This document shows positions 1-10,959 of a stretch of DNA of 64,000 bases, piece by piece (within the stretch, counting starts at the first letter, position 1; every line of letters starts with the position of its first letter). The notes beneath the pieces were generated by a model, which worked only from the letters and a program-made list of their open reading frames with translations, was not told where the DNA came from and did no database searches. A program made the position numbers and the translations under genes. Source of the stretch: Paguma larvata (taxonomy: Eukaryota; Chordata; Mammalia; Carnivora; Viverridae); assembly GCA_030068075.1 (NCBI GenBank), contig CM057828.1:116177699-116241698 (forward strand), given 5' to 3'.

Positions 1-221
1 TGAGCGGCAGATGGTTAAGCACTAACTCTTGGTTTCAGCTCAGGTCATGATCTCACGGCTTTGTGAGTTTGAGCCCCACACTGGGCTCTGCGCTGGCAGT
101 GCAGAACCTCCTTAGGATTCTCTCTCTCTCCCTCTCTCCGACCCTCCCCCACTAGCAGTCTCTCTCTCTCTCTCTATCTATCTCTTTCCCTCTCTCTCCA
201 AATAAACAAGTAAAAAACTTT
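1..221 (+). mobile_element. Carnivore tRNA-derived SINE (SINEC), 5' end cut by window edge
   Basis: This is a non-autonomous pol III retroposon of the CAN SINE family. Its parts are a tRNA-Lys-like head with A box (tggttaagc) and B box (gagtttgagcc), a CT-rich body (about 120-200), and a tail starting at aaataaacaag. The first few bases of the usual ggggcgcctgg start lie outside the window. It abuts a second SINE directly, so its own right-hand duplication is not readable. Confidence 0.9.
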
Positions 222-436
222 AGGGACGCCTGAGTGGCTCAGTCGAAGTGTCCGAATTTGGTTCAGGTCATGATCTCACATTTTGTGAGTTCGAGCCCCC
301 CATCAGGCTCTGTGCTGACAGCTCGGAGCCTGGAGCCTGCTTCAGATTCTGTGTCTCCCTCCCTCTCTGTCCCTTCCCCACTCTCACTCTGTCTGTCTGT
401 CTGTCTGTCTCTATCTCTCTAAAATAAATAAACATT
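222..436 (+). mobile_element. SINEC, full length
   Basis: Starts gggacgcctgagtggctc and ends in aaataaataaacatttaaa. The body has the cat-type gctctgtgctgacagctcggag segment and a (CTGT)n run near 388-408. It inserted immediately after the A-rich tail of the preceding SINE, a typical A-rich landing site. Its tail was later used as target by the L1 at 454. Confidence 0.93.
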
Positions 437-453
437 TAAAAAATGTATAAAAC

Positions 454-1170
454 TATAGATGCTGGCGAGGATGTGGAGAAGTAGGCACCCTCCTACACTG
501 TTGGTGGGAATGCAAACTGGTGCAGCCACTCTGGAAAACGGTGTGGAGGTTCCTCAAAAAAATGAAAATAGAGCTACCCGATGATCCGGCAATTGCCCTG
601 CTAGGAATCTACCCAAGAGACACAGAAATGCTGATGCATAGGAGCACGTGTACCCCAATGTTCATAGCAGCACTTTCGACAATAGCCAAATCATGGAAAG
701 AGACCAAGTGCCCATCAACTGACGAATGGATAAAGAAGATGTGGTCCATATATACAATGGACTACTACGTGGCAATGAGAAAAAACGAAATCTGGCCATG
801 TGTAGCCAGATGGATGGAACTGGAGGGTATTATGTTAAGCGAAATAAGTCAGTCAGAAAAAGACAGACACCATATGCTTCCACGAATAGGTGGACTTTGT
901 GAGATTAAGCAAAAACCAGGGGGAGGGGAAGAGGGGAAAGGAAAAAAAGACACAGAGAGGGAGGGAGATAAAACATAAGAGACTCTCAAAGACTAAGAAA
1001 AAAACTGAGGGTAAGGGGGATGAGGGAGGGGGGGAGAGGGGGTGACGGGCATTAAAAAGGGCACATGTTGGGATGAACACTGGGTGTTATAAGTAAACCA
1101 ATTTGAAAATAAACTATTATAAAAAAATAAATAAATATTACTATACAAAAAATAGTAAAAAAAAATAAAA
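454..1170 (+). mobile_element. 5'-truncated young carnivore LINE-1 3' end
   Basis: Contains the last part of ORF2, a G-rich 3'UTR (1008-1049) and the terminal gatgaacactgggtgttat...caatttgaaaataaa, which I recognise as the carnivore L1 3' end. It is flanked by a perfect 17-bp target-site duplication, taaaaaatgtataaaac, at 437-453 and 1171-1187. The left copy overlaps the A-tail of the upstream SINE. Good preservation of the reading frame and a perfect duplication suggest a fairly recent insertion. Confidence 0.88.
520..978 (+). pseudogene. C-terminal fragment of L1 ORF2 protein
   Basis: A 152-codon frame shows features of the L1 ORF2 C-terminal region: [42 protein letters not shown] and WMELEGIMLSEISQ. 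The full protein supplies endonuclease and reverse transcriptase for retrotransposition. Here only the region beyond the reverse transcriptase survives, with no promoter and no catalytic domains. The last ~40 codons run into the purine-rich 3'UTR and are not protein-derived. It is non-functional as a gene. Confidence 0.8.
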
Positions 1171-1667
1171 TAAAAAATGTATAAAACACAACCTTAAAAA
1201 CTTTTTAAAAGTCAGATAATAGCAAATATTGGGGAGAGCGTAAAGAAATTGGAGCCCTCATACACTGCTGGCGGGAATGTGAAGCGGTGAAGCTCCTCAA
1301 CAATCTGGCAGCTCTTCAGACGCTTAAATGGTAAGTTACTACATGGCCCAGTAATTCCACCCCTGGGGGTCTACCCCAAAGAAATAAAAACATACGTCCA
1401 CACGAAAGCTTGTATATGAATGTTCATAACGACACTACTCATAATAACTAAAAGTGGAAACAATCCACTCATTCATCAACTGATGACCGATAAATAAAAT
1501 GTGATATATCCACATATATCTTATACATATATTACCTGACAACAAAAAGAAATGAAGTGATGCTTCATGCTACGAAATGGATAAACCTTTATAACATTAT
1601 GCTAAGTGAAAGAAGCCAGTCATAAAGAACTGTGCGCAGCATGAGTCTATCTATACAAAATATCCAG

Positions 1668-1872
1668 GCGGTGCCTGGGTGGCTCAGTCAGTTAAGCATT
1701 CGACTTCAGTTCAGGTCATGATCTCACGGTTCATGGGTTTGAGTCCCACATCTGCACTTTCAGTGCAGAGCCTACTCGGGATTCTCTCTCCATCCCTCTC
1801 TCTGCCCCTCCCCCGCTCTTTCTTGTGCACACGTGTGCGTGCTCTCTCTCTCTCAAAATAAATAAACTTAAA
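1668..1872 (+). mobile_element. SINEC inside L1M
   Basis: Head gcggtgcctgggtggctcag, tail aaaataaataaacttaaaa. The flanking duplication is acaaaatatccag (1655-1667) / acaaaacatccag (1873-1885), 13 bp with one mismatch. The host L1M continues on both sides. Confidence 0.93.
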
Positions 1873-2093
1873 ACAAAACATCCAGAATAGGCAAATCTAG
1901 AGAGACGGGAAACATTAGTGGTTAACTAAGGTTAGTTAGAGTGAAGGTGGATGGGGAGAAGGGGTATTGGGGTAGGTGAGAGCTAACGGGGATAGGGCTT
2001 CTTTTGAGGGGTAATGATAACGTTCTAAGATTGCTTCTGGTGAAGGTTGCAAATTTTGTAAATATATGAAGAACCACAGAATTGTGTACTTTA

Positions 2094-2269
2094 CTTTTTT
2101 GTTGTTTCTTTTTCCGAATTGCAACTTTTTATTTTTAATTGCTTTTAGTATTAAAAGATTTTATTCATACAATGTTACATTCGTTTTATTCATACAATGT
2201 TATATTCATTTCATGTACAATAGAGTACCTAGTACGATATAATAGCTCAACAACTCTATACATTTCTCT
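2094..2269 (-). mobile_element. Short L1 3' end inserted antisense into L1M
   Basis: Begins with a T-rich run on the plus strand. Read on the minus strand it contains gtacatgaaatgaatataac and attgtatgaataaaa, like the ends of L1M-type elements (…cctgaaac.aatataacattgtatg). The host phrase gaattgtgtacttta is duplicated at 2079-2093 and 2270-2284 (15 bp, one mismatch). This supports a target-primed insertion rather than a rearrangement. Confidence 0.7.
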
Positions 2270-2335
2270 GAATTGTGCACTTTAAGCGAGTAAATCATAT
2301 GGTATGTGAACTATATCTTAATTAAGCTGATTTAA

Positions 2336-2699
2336 AAACAAAGGGAGCAAGACTAATTATTCTCATTATTTCATCCATTAGTCCTCTGCCAAGCTCTTAC
2401 TATGGCCTGTGTTAAATGCAATGAAAGTGCACAAATACAATGAACCCCTTGTTTGCAAGTTTACACAAATTATCCCTAATTCATGTTAGAAGTAATAGCA
2501 TTGTGGAATATATATATATGTGTGTGTATATATATATATACCTAATTATACAGATTATACATATGTTCTGTCACAACAAAGGACAAGGAATGGGGATGAT
2601 CATTTCTCAGTCCCCTGTCATTTTCTAAGCTCTCATATATAACTGTCACTTATGGTAGGTTTCTACCACATCAGAACTGTATTTCCAATTGTCTTATGT
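2336..2699. other. Unique or unrecognised DNA with an AT/GT microsatellite
   Basis: No gene or recognised interspersed repeat. The only structure is the alternating purine-pyrimidine tract at 2508-2540. Confidence 0.5.
2508..2540. repeat. (AT)n(GT)n(AT)n microsatellite
   Basis: A (TA)n run, a short (TG)n run and another (TA)n run. This compound alternating tract is likely length-polymorphic. Confidence 0.9.
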
Positions 2700-3060
2700 A
2701 GATACCCTCACCTGGGTGTCCAACTAACATCTCGAACATAAGCGTTAAACGATACTCTAATTCTCCACACCTGCCCCTTCCTTGCTCTACCAAATCCACA
2801 CCTCTTCCCATTTCTACCTCTCAGGTAGAGCATGGCATGGCATCCTTTCAGACATCAGGTCTAGAAACCTCGGAATACCTGAGTCTTCTCACTGCCTGGC
2901 TCCCAATGCAGGGCATCACCAAGGCCTCATCATCCTACCTCTGCATGTCGCTGGAGTGAATGCTTCAGTCTCTCCCACTCCAACCACCCTGGCTCATGTC
3001 CTCCCCATCTTTGTCTAGAACGGGACAACCATTTCCTAAGTCGTGCCTCTAATTCCAACC
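2700..3060 (+). mobile_element. L2 (CR1-clade LINE) fragment
   Basis: Diverged, but keeps the order of the L2 reverse-transcriptase region: ccaactaacatctcgaacat, then ggtctagaaacctcggaat (matching the L2 phrase for 'kNLGVILDS'), then accaccctggctcatgtc. The original protein frame is lost. Confidence 0.6.
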
Positions 3061-3440
3061 TCCTCCTCCAAATCTCATTCCTAGGGTGCCAGTAACCATT
3101 AATTCCCTTCTTTGAAACTGGATGTTTTTAAAAGTTAAAACACACTTAAAACCAGAAAATCACATAAAAGCAAGAGAAGGAATGCATCTTAACACAATGT
3201 GCTTTCGCTGTAAATATAATTTTGTTCTAAGAAGAAATGGAGCATTTCAGACAAAACTACATTTACCTTTGTTCCCTTTCTAGTCTCACTCCTTTCCCTC
3301 CTACCCCAGGGCGTTTTTATGAATGTAGGGATATAATCCCAGTACATACACTTTTTATACACACATCTATACGTGTGTGTGTGTGTGTGTATATATATGT
3401 TGTTTTATATGTATTGATTTGTATGTTTGTTTCTTTCAAA
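3061..3440. other. Unclassified stretch with (TG)n/(TA)n
   Basis: No gene seen. A (GT)9-10 run followed by (AT)4 lies at about 3371-3400. The rest is unrecognised. Confidence 0.5.
3371..3400. repeat. (GT)n(AT)n microsatellite
   Basis: Directly visible dinucleotide run. Confidence 0.92.
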
Positions 3441-3522
3441 GTTTTTTATTTTTTATTTTATATTTTTTATAGAAAGAGAACTAGTGGGGAGAGGGGAGGA
3501 GGGAGGGAGGGAGGGAGAGAAG

Positions 3523-3558
<36 letters not shown>

Positions 3559-3680
3559 CCTAAGCAGACCCCATGCTCAGTGCAGAGCCTAATGCAGGGC
3601 TCCATCCCACAACCTGGGATCATAACCAGAGCTGAAATCAAGAGTCAGTCACTCAACCGACCAAGCCATCCAGGCACCCC
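3441..3680 (-). mobile_element. SINEC, minus strand, with (GGGA)n/(GA)n body
   Basis: Reading the minus strand: ggggtgcctggatggcttgg start at 3680, gatttcagctctggttatgatc head and a CT-rich body. The body has expanded to (GGGA)n and (GA)n at 3485-3555 on the plus strand. The gatttcagctc form is the general CAN SINE type rather than the cat-specific one. Confidence 0.85.
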
Positions 3681-3689
3681 ACTTTGTTT

Positions 3690-4690
3690 TATATTTGCTA
3701 ACTTTTTCACTTAAGTATAACATAAATACAATAAATGGTACATATGTTAAGTGTATGTCTTGATGAACTTACCAAGTGAATACACTTGTATCACCACCTC
3801 TCAGATCAAGAACTTTAGAAACCCCCTTTGTGCCCTCTTCCCAGCCATGACTCTCCATCACCACTATTTTAACCTCTATCACCATAGACTAATTTTGCCT
3901 GGTTTTTTTTTGTTTGTTTATTTTGTTTTGTTTTGTATTGGTCTGTTTTGTTTTTGAGAGAGAGAAGGAGAGAAGGCGAGCAAGTGGGGGAAAGGTACAG
4001 AGGGAGAAGCAAGCAGGCTCCATGTTCAGTGCACAGCCGGATACCGGGCTCAATCCCACGATTTTGGGATTATGACCTGAGCTGAAATCAAGAGTCGCCT
4101 GCTCGACCGACTAAGCCACTGAGGCGCCCCTAATTTTGCCTGTTTTTGACTGCTATCTGAATGCAAATAAATGAATAAAGTGTATGTGTTCTCGTCTGTA
4201 TTTGACTTTCTTCATCCACCATATCTGTGAGGCTCACCCCTGTTGCTACATGTAGGAGTTAGTACCTATTTTTCTTTGCTGCATAGCATTCCATTGTAGG
4301 TATATACTCCATGATGGGCCTTGGGTTGTTTCCAGTTTGAACTATAAGTAAAAATTCTACTATGAATATTCTTATACATGTCTTTCGAAACATATATGTG
4401 TATATTTCTGCTGAGCACATACCCAGAATGGAACTGGTATGTCATTAATCTATGCATGTTCCGCATTAGCAGATACCTGCAGCTTCCACCTTTACAATCC
4501 CACCAGTAGTAAGTAAAAGTTCTGGTTGCTCTTCATCATAACCAATACTTGGTATTGCCCCTCTCCTTATAAAAAGCCATTATAGTGTGTCTATCTCATA
4601 GTTTTAATTTTATTTCCCTGAAAAATTATATTGATTATATTCATATACTTATTGGCCATCTTGATCGTCTTTGGCAAATTGGAGTTTGGT
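3690..4690 (-). mobile_element. Old L1M 3'UTR, minus strand
   Basis: Plus-strand phrases are reverse-complement L1M 3' landmarks: gcatagcattccattgtagg, gggttgtttccagttt, acatacccagaatggaact and tcccaccagtagtaag. The 3' end is at the low coordinate. It is split by the SINE at 3902-4130. Confidence 0.8.
3902..4130 (-). mobile_element. SINEC inside L1M
   Basis: Minus-strand copy ending in gaggcgcccc at 4130, with an A-tail (T run on plus) at about 3902-3950. Perfect 12-bp duplication taattttgcctg at 3890-3901 and 4131-4142. Confidence 0.93.
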
Positions 4691-4827
4691 GGGGAGTAAA
4701 ATTCAGTGGAATCTGAGATCTAAGCAGAAGGAATACACAGATTCAGAAGAACCTGACAAAGCAGAAATATTTGTGTAATTTGTAGGAACCCACAGAAAGA
4801 AGACACTGCTGTAGAAATATTTCTTTA

Positions 4828-5041
4828 GAGGCACTAGGGGACTCAGTCATTGAAGCATCTGATTCTTGATTTTGGCTCAAGTCATGATATCACAGACCTG
4901 AGATCAAGCTCCATGCTGGAGTCTGCACCAACAGTGCCAAGCCTGCTTGATTTCTCTCTCTCTTTCTCTCTCTCTCTCTGCTCCTCTCCTGCTCAAGCTC
5001 TCTCTCTCTCTCAAAATAAATAAACTTCAAAAAAAAAAAAA
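4828..5041 (+). mobile_element. SINEC
   Basis: Head ggcactaggggactcagtc (diverged), CT-rich body, tail aaaataaataaacttc plus A14. Duplication agaaatatttcttta (4813-4827) / agaaatacttcttta (5042-5056). Confidence 0.9.
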
Positions 5042-5551
5042 AGAAATACTTCTTTAAAAAATATATTAGTTTCTTAAATTGTGTAGAAAACAAAACAAAA
5101 AGTAGAGTTGCAAACCACTGTTACCATACCAGTTTTTATAATGGTCCATGTGTTTCCTTTCACGAGGCCTTTATTTCTTCAGATGGCTTTGAGGTTTTGT
5201 CTAGCATCCTCACATTCCAACTAGCATTACTTCCTGTAGCATTCCTTACAGTGTACTCTAATGGTAATGAAATCCCTTAATTTTTGTTTATCTGAGAATG
5301 CTCTCATTTTTCCTTCACTTTTAAAAGACAGTTTTGCAAGATAAGGGATTCCTGGTTGATAGATTTCTCTTTTAGCACTTCTAATACATCAGCCCACTGC
5401 CACTGTGCTCCAGGCTTTCTGAGGAGAAGAAATATGCTGATAATCTTAATGAGGATCCCTTGTATATGATAAGTCACTTCTTTCTTGATGCTTTCAAGAT
5501 TCTCTCTTTGTCTCTGGCTTTTAAAAGTTTGATTAAAATGTATCTCCATGT

Positions 5552-5752
5552 GGGGCACCTGGATGGCTCAATTGGTTAAGCATCTGACTCTTAATTTCAG
5601 CTCAGGTCATGATCTCATGGTTTTGGGAGTTTGAGTCCTGCATCGGGCCCAGTGCTGAGTGTGGAGCCTACTTGGGATTCTCTGTCTCCCTCTCTCTCTG
5701 CCCCTCTCCAACTCACACTCTCTCTGTCTCTCTCAAAATAAATAAACTTAAG
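5552..5752 (+). mobile_element. SINEC inside HAL1/L1
   Basis: Starts ggggcacctggatggctc and ends caaaataaataaactta. The host ORF1 remnant continues on both sides (tgattaaaatg before, tcatcttatttggagttca after). The duplication is short and unclear (aaaatgt). Confidence 0.9.
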
Positions 5753-6036
5753 AAAATGTGTCAGCGAAGTCTCTTTAAATTCATCTTATTTGGAGTTCAT
5801 TGAGCTTCTTGGATGTTTATATTCACCTATTTCATCAAACTTGGGACATTTTCAGTTATTATTTTTTCAAATGTTCTCTCTGCCTCTTCCTTTCTCTCTT
5901 TCCTTCTAGGACTTGCACAATGGGTATGTTGACCCACTTGATGGTGTTCTAGGGGTTCCTTCAGTTCTGTCCACCTTTCTTCAATCTTTTTTCTTTCTAT
6001 TCCTCAGACTTGATCATTTCTATTCTCATCTTCAAG

Positions 6037-6267
6037 CTACAGATCCCTTCTTCTGCCTTTCATTCCCTCTAGTGAAATTTCCATTTTATTAATTGTATTT
6101 TTCAGGTCTGAAGTTCTTTTTTGGTGTCTTTTTAAATTTTCTATCTCTTGGTTAGTATTTCCATTATGTTCATACATTATATTGGCTTTCTCCACATCTT
6201 CTTTTAGTTCTTTGAGCCTCCTTAAGACAACTGTTTTAAAGTCTTTGCCTAGTAGATCCACCATCAA
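6037..6267 (-). pseudogene. L1/HAL1 ORF1 coiled-coil remnant
   Basis: A 76-codon open stretch, charged and heptad-like: LRRLKELKEDVEKANIMYE, then IENLKRHQKRTSDLKNTINK and MEISLEGMKGR. It resembles the coiled coil of L1 ORF1p, the RNA-binding trimer of the retrotransposon. The flanking frame contains stops, so it is a fossil. Confidence 0.6.
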
Positions 6268-7239
6268 GCCTTTTTTTCAGGGGCAATTTCCATTAATTTG
6301 TTTTCCTTTGAATGTGCCATACTTCCCTGTTTCTTTGTATGCTTTGTGATTTTTTTGTTAAAAAATGGACATTTTCATCTAATAATATGGTAAGTCTAGA
6401 AATCATATCAATCAAGGGTAAACTTCTGCAAGGCTTGCTGTTTTCTGGTTATCTTGTTTGTTTGTTTGTTGTAAGATGTCTCTGTGCTGAGGATTAGCCA
6501 GGGATGAAATTTAAGGTCTTCTCAGGTCTTTTCTGAGTTTGTTCCTTCCCAAGGGCAAGTACAGTGACTTTTTAATTTCCCCTCTATATGCAGTTTCTTT
6601 TGAATGTCCTAGTCTTCAATGTCTGGTTCCCAAAAGGGAAAACAAGAGAAATACCAAGAGAAGGGGAATAAAAGGGCTCTACCCCTTTATACCCCATAGA
6701 AGTCACTTCACCGGAGAGGAGGTGCTTGTAACAATGAGAAGAGATACAACAACAATGGTTGCCTGCCTCTTTATTTGTATCTCTGAGATAAGAAGCAACA
6801 ACCAGCATCATAGCACCGATCCCTGACATTTTAAGTTTCTGCAAGCTGGAAGCAAGCTGCTACTGGAACACAGGCACCGCTGCTTGCCAGGGGGAAGGGG
6901 TGGGGGACAGGGCAGGGGAGTAGGTAGCTGCTTCTGTGCCAGGAGCTGAAATTGACCAAAATTAACCATGATTTACCATTTAAGCCTTCCCTTGGAAGTT
7001 GCAAGCCTTCAAGAGACTCTAGAGTTCCAAAACAGTTACAGTAGACAGGTCCTGCCAGTGCAATGGTCCTCTAGGTGGGGAGACACATCCTTGGTGCTCC
7101 TCACTCTGCACCTTCCCAGCAACCATTGTCTGTATTATCTGGCAAGATGCATTTCGTTGCCATTAATATATATTATATGGATACAGTTTTTCTATACTGC
7201 ACTTCAATTTAGTGACCTTCTAAATTCCTAATAATTTAT

Positions 7240-9420
7240 AATTCTCTGTGAGAGATTTTATCTTTTCTAAAGTATGCTTGAAGTATTTCTAATTATTGTG
7301 ATGCTTACACATTTAGCCTTACTGTGACATTTTATTTTGTGTTTTGAACTTCCCCCTTGCTTTTTCTTTCCTTTCTTTTCCTTCCCTTACCTCGCTTTTG
7401 TTGAATTATTTTTTTCTTTATTCCTTTTATTTTCTCTGCTACAATATTTTGTTTCCCAAATGTATGCTTTCTACTTCTTACAACATTTACCTTTAAAGGT
7501 TTTACATATTATCTTAATATTTGTATGTCTATGCTTAACCTGTGTCTCTAAATCTCATTTTGAGTAACAAAACACTTGATTCTCTGCTCATCCCCAACAT
7601 CTTATGCTATTATTATTTAATGTCTGCCTTTTTTGTTAAATCTCCATAATTAGATGCTTTAAATATTACTTTACCTGCATGCCTGTTTATAAAATTGCTC
7701 ATTCACCATCCTTTTTTGGATTTAATTTCCTTCTTTCTGAACAACATCTTTCTACTGTAGAGTGAGAGTAGTAAATGCTTTTTTCTTTGTAAGTCAGAGA
7801 TTATCTTTATTTTATCATCCCTATTAAATAATTTATCTGGGTATTTTTATATTATTCTAAGTTGGTAATTATTTTTACTCTGCACTTTGAAGATACTATT
7901 TCATTGTTTTATTGCATGTATTATTGCAGATGCAAAATGTCTTATTATTCTAACTGCCCTTCCTTGTTAGGTACTTATTTTTATCTATAGAACTTTATAA
8001 AATTTCTTTATGCTATCAATGTTCTGCATTTTCACAGTTATGAGACTTGTGCAGGTTTGTATTTTTATTTCATTATCTACTCACCATATTCAGTGCTCCT
8101 TCACTTTAAATCTCGAATATTTTCACAACTCCTTCTTTGAATATTGCTTCTTTTTCATTCTTTATTTTTTCTCCTCCTAGGATCTGTATTAAATGTGTGT
8201 TGATTTTTCTCAATGTGGCCTCCATTTCTCTTAAATTTTGTTATATATTTTCTATCTCTGTCTTTCTACACTGAATTCTCCATAATGGTCTTCAGATTAA
8301 TATTCCATTTCACCCCTTTCTTGTATCTTTGTTGATTATGCAACCCACTTTTTAACTGAAATGGCTGCAGTTCTAATTCTAGAAAGTCTATTGGTTATTT
8401 TCATTTTTTAAAATATTTATTTATTTATTTTTGAGAGAGAGAGAGAGAGAGAGCAGGGGAGGGGCAGGGTGAGTGAGACACAGAATCTGAAACAGGCTCC
8501 AGGCTCTGAGCTGTCAGCACAGAGCCCAAAGTGAGGCTTGAACTCATGGCCTGTGAGATCATCACCTAAGCCTAAGTCAGACACTTAACCAACTAAGCCA
8601 CCCAGGTGCCCCATGGTTACTTTCAAATGCACCCTACTTGTATATAGTTCTGTCTTTGCCCTATGGTTTTTCTGATTTCTTTTAGTCCTTCAAACATTCT
8701 AAATATATTTATGCTGATGTCCCTGGTTATTTTATCATTTCTAGCTTTTGGAACCTGCATTGCCCCATTTGTTGGGTCTTTCAGTTTCTCTGTGGCACTC
8801 TGTTACTCATATGGCATGTACTTTTTATTAGCTCATCTTTAATGTGAGCTGTTTTCCATCAGAGTTCTTCTGGGAAGAATACCAATGGGATGGTTGTAGA
8901 GGCCTCTGTTAGAGGTCTAGTGATTCCTCCCTCCCCAGAAGTTTTCATGTTAATTTCTCAAAATTGGGTTCCCTTCTCTATGGATAGTGTAAATCCGCAG
9001 TAACAATAGCCTGGAGCTCTCATTTCTCTTCGGTGATATTTTTTCCCTATGGCTCCAGATGTACAGCAAACTTTGCCACCAATTCTCAGAGCGGGTATAC
9101 AGATGCTTAGTCATTTTCTAAAGAGCTAGGCAGTCCTTCGTGATTCCTGGTTTGGTCCAGGTAGCTCAGATCTGAGATTGTGGCCTGACCTCCCTTTCCA
9201 TGGGACTTAAGACTTCAGCTGCCAACAGTTAAGGCCTACAGCTTTATTGCTTTCTCTCATGGTCCATTTAAGCTTCAGTTCCTGCTCATTGATCTGACTT
9301 TGAGTTCTTCATTTCAGACAGCTCAAGATCTCCGTTCCTTGATTTTGAACCTGGGCTAGGTATTTACATTTTTATATTTTGCTGACATTCTTATGTGTTG
9401 AAGTGGAAGGCCAGGAAACT
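7240..9420 (-). mobile_element. Second ancient HAL1/L1-type element, minus strand
   Basis: Plus-strand text such as aactccttctttgaatattg, tctcctcctaggatctgtat and ggcctccatttctctt is the reverse complement of an ORF1 region of the old L1/HAL1 type. 8640-9350 resembles its 5' part. It has the same orientation as the element at 5150-7130, so the two may be tandem old insertions or pieces of one. A SINE sits at 8404-8613. Confidence 0.55.
8404..8613 (-). mobile_element. SINEC inside HAL1/L1
   Basis: Minus-strand copy; reverse head cacccaggtgcccc ends at 8613. Cat-type body ctgagctgtcagcacagagc. Duplication tggttattttca (8392-8403) / tggttactttca (8614-8625), one mismatch. Confidence 0.93.
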
Positions 9421-9454
9421 GTTTCAACATCAACTCAGGCATATTCATCCTGTC

Positions 9455-9690
9455 TAAACACAAATGTGATCACATTGCCTTTAATGGTTACCCATTTGCC
9501 TGAAGAATAAAGTCAACCTCTTTATCTGGCTATTTTTAAAACTGCACATCCAGGTGGGATTCTGGCTCCCAAAGTGCACCTGCAATCACGTCTCTAACTC
9601 CCCTACCCCACACTACAGCAATAACAACCCAGGGCTCATTCCCCAATATTGCATGTAACATCGCATTTTCAATTTAAGAAATGTCATTTA
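9455..9690 (+). mobile_element. L2 fragment
   Basis: aaatgtgatcacattgcc followed by tgcctgaagaataaagtcaa has the order of the L2 ORF2 3' part (atctgatcatgtcac…caggataaagtccaa). Diverged. Confidence 0.55.
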
Positions 9691-10935
9691 AGGCTGGCTT
9701 CTAGGTCCAATTTCTATGTCTAATAATGATATTTTGTGACCTTCATCAAGACCGTGAACCTTCAAACTGTGAATCTCCCATTCCAGAAAATACAAAATGA
9801 GATTTAAAAGCACGGCAGACTCTGTCATCCAGGTCACCAGTACAGTAAAACTAAACAAAACCCTAACAGGACAGTGAGAGCATCCATTCAAAAGGCCAGG
9901 AAGGCTGTGTGCCAACAGGAGCAGCCAGCCCAGCTGAAGTGAGTTGCTAAGTTTCATTCAGATGCAATAGTCCCATGTAGACAGAACCTTGGAGTTCATT
10001 AAGTTCTCAGGGCTTAACTCTCTGCTCTCAGGGAATTTTCTCTCTGCCCTCCTTAGAAAGGGCAGCCTGCTGAGGAGATAGCAGTTATATTTTTGTGTGC
10101 TTCATTAGAGCAAGGAAATATAGTGCACTGTGCCCAAACAAATCCTAGTTGCTAATGGGCCAAGATATTCTGAATGTGAAGTTAGAAGTACTGGGACATC
10201 AGAGAACTGAAAGGGGAAAAAAACCACCTTAGGAACCAAAGAAATTGCATTTGTAAGCTTCATTTATATACCAACATAGCAAGTGAATCAATAACTTGGA
10301 AATGTACAGTGGAGGCCAAAAAGGAGTTGATTGCAATCTTCAAAGAGTCGGCATAAAGAAAAAGTAGCAGTGCAAATTAAACTCATTCAAAAGAGGAAAG
10401 ACAGTTGGCTCAAACCTAAGAAGATTCAACTAGGCCAGCAAAAAATCATTATTCCTAGAAGAGATGACAGAGAAAAGTAATAGAATATGAAATGTGAATA
10501 CTAAAAACAAGAAAAACAGAAAAAAAAAGAAAAGAAAAGCACCCAGATGTTTGTTTGGAGAATTTTTTTTTCATAGTATGATTCATAAGAATGCAGGATG
10601 GTATTCTTAGGAAAGGCAATGAATGGTAAAATAGAAGGTCATTACCAAGGTAAACAGAGTTTCAGTAATTAGAGCAGATTCTGAAGAAATGAAAAATTAC
10701 CAAGTCTCCAGTCTTATGCTGTTATCCAAAAGCTTAGTCAATTTAGTGTAAAAAAAGTCATTGCCATTTATCATTCACTCATTATTTATATTTCCATGTG
10801 AACTGTTTATCCATCACTTTTAATATGTACATAGATACGCATGGTTTTTACCTGTGGAAATATTGGTATCTAACTCATCAATGACAAGATTCTTTTCAAC
10901 ACACCTTTCCCATTCCGTCCCTTCTCACTCTCCTT
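9691..10935. other. Unique sequence
   Basis: No recognised repeat. No open frame here has codon structure I trust. An A/G-rich patch lies at about 10505-10540. Confidence 0.5.
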
Positions 10936-10959
10936 ACACACACACACACACACACACAC
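10936..10959. repeat. (CA)n microsatellite
   Basis: About twelve CA units, followed by a broken CACACC continuation. Confidence 0.92.

Larger units (their letters stand above)
1188..2335 (+). mobile_element. Old L1M 3'UTR, interrupted by a SINE and a second L1 tail
   Basis: The stretch resembles old mammalian L1 3' regions: tatacactgctggcgggaatg, gcccagtaattccacccctgg, cattatgctaagtgaaagaagcc, and the terminal ggtatgtgaactatatctta near 2300-2325. It is heavily diverged. The element is split at 1668-1872 by a SINE and at 2094-2269 by a reverse-oriented L1 tail. Sequence resumes exactly at the duplicated target in both cases. Confidence 0.8.
5150..7130 (-). mobile_element. Ancient HAL1/L1-type element carrying ORF1, minus strand
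   Basis: Read on the minus strand it gives a decayed 5' region (about 7130-6300), an ORF1 coiled-coil stretch (6267-6037), and then the ORF1 C-terminal region. That last part includes the counterpart of gcagtgggctgatgtatt.agaagtgctaaaagag and tatcttgcaaaactgtc, which matches 'QWDD.FKVLKE…YPAKLS' of L1 ORF1. No ORF2 follows, which fits the HAL1 (half-L1) group. The 5' limit is uncertain. A SINE splits it at 5552. Confidence 0.65.
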
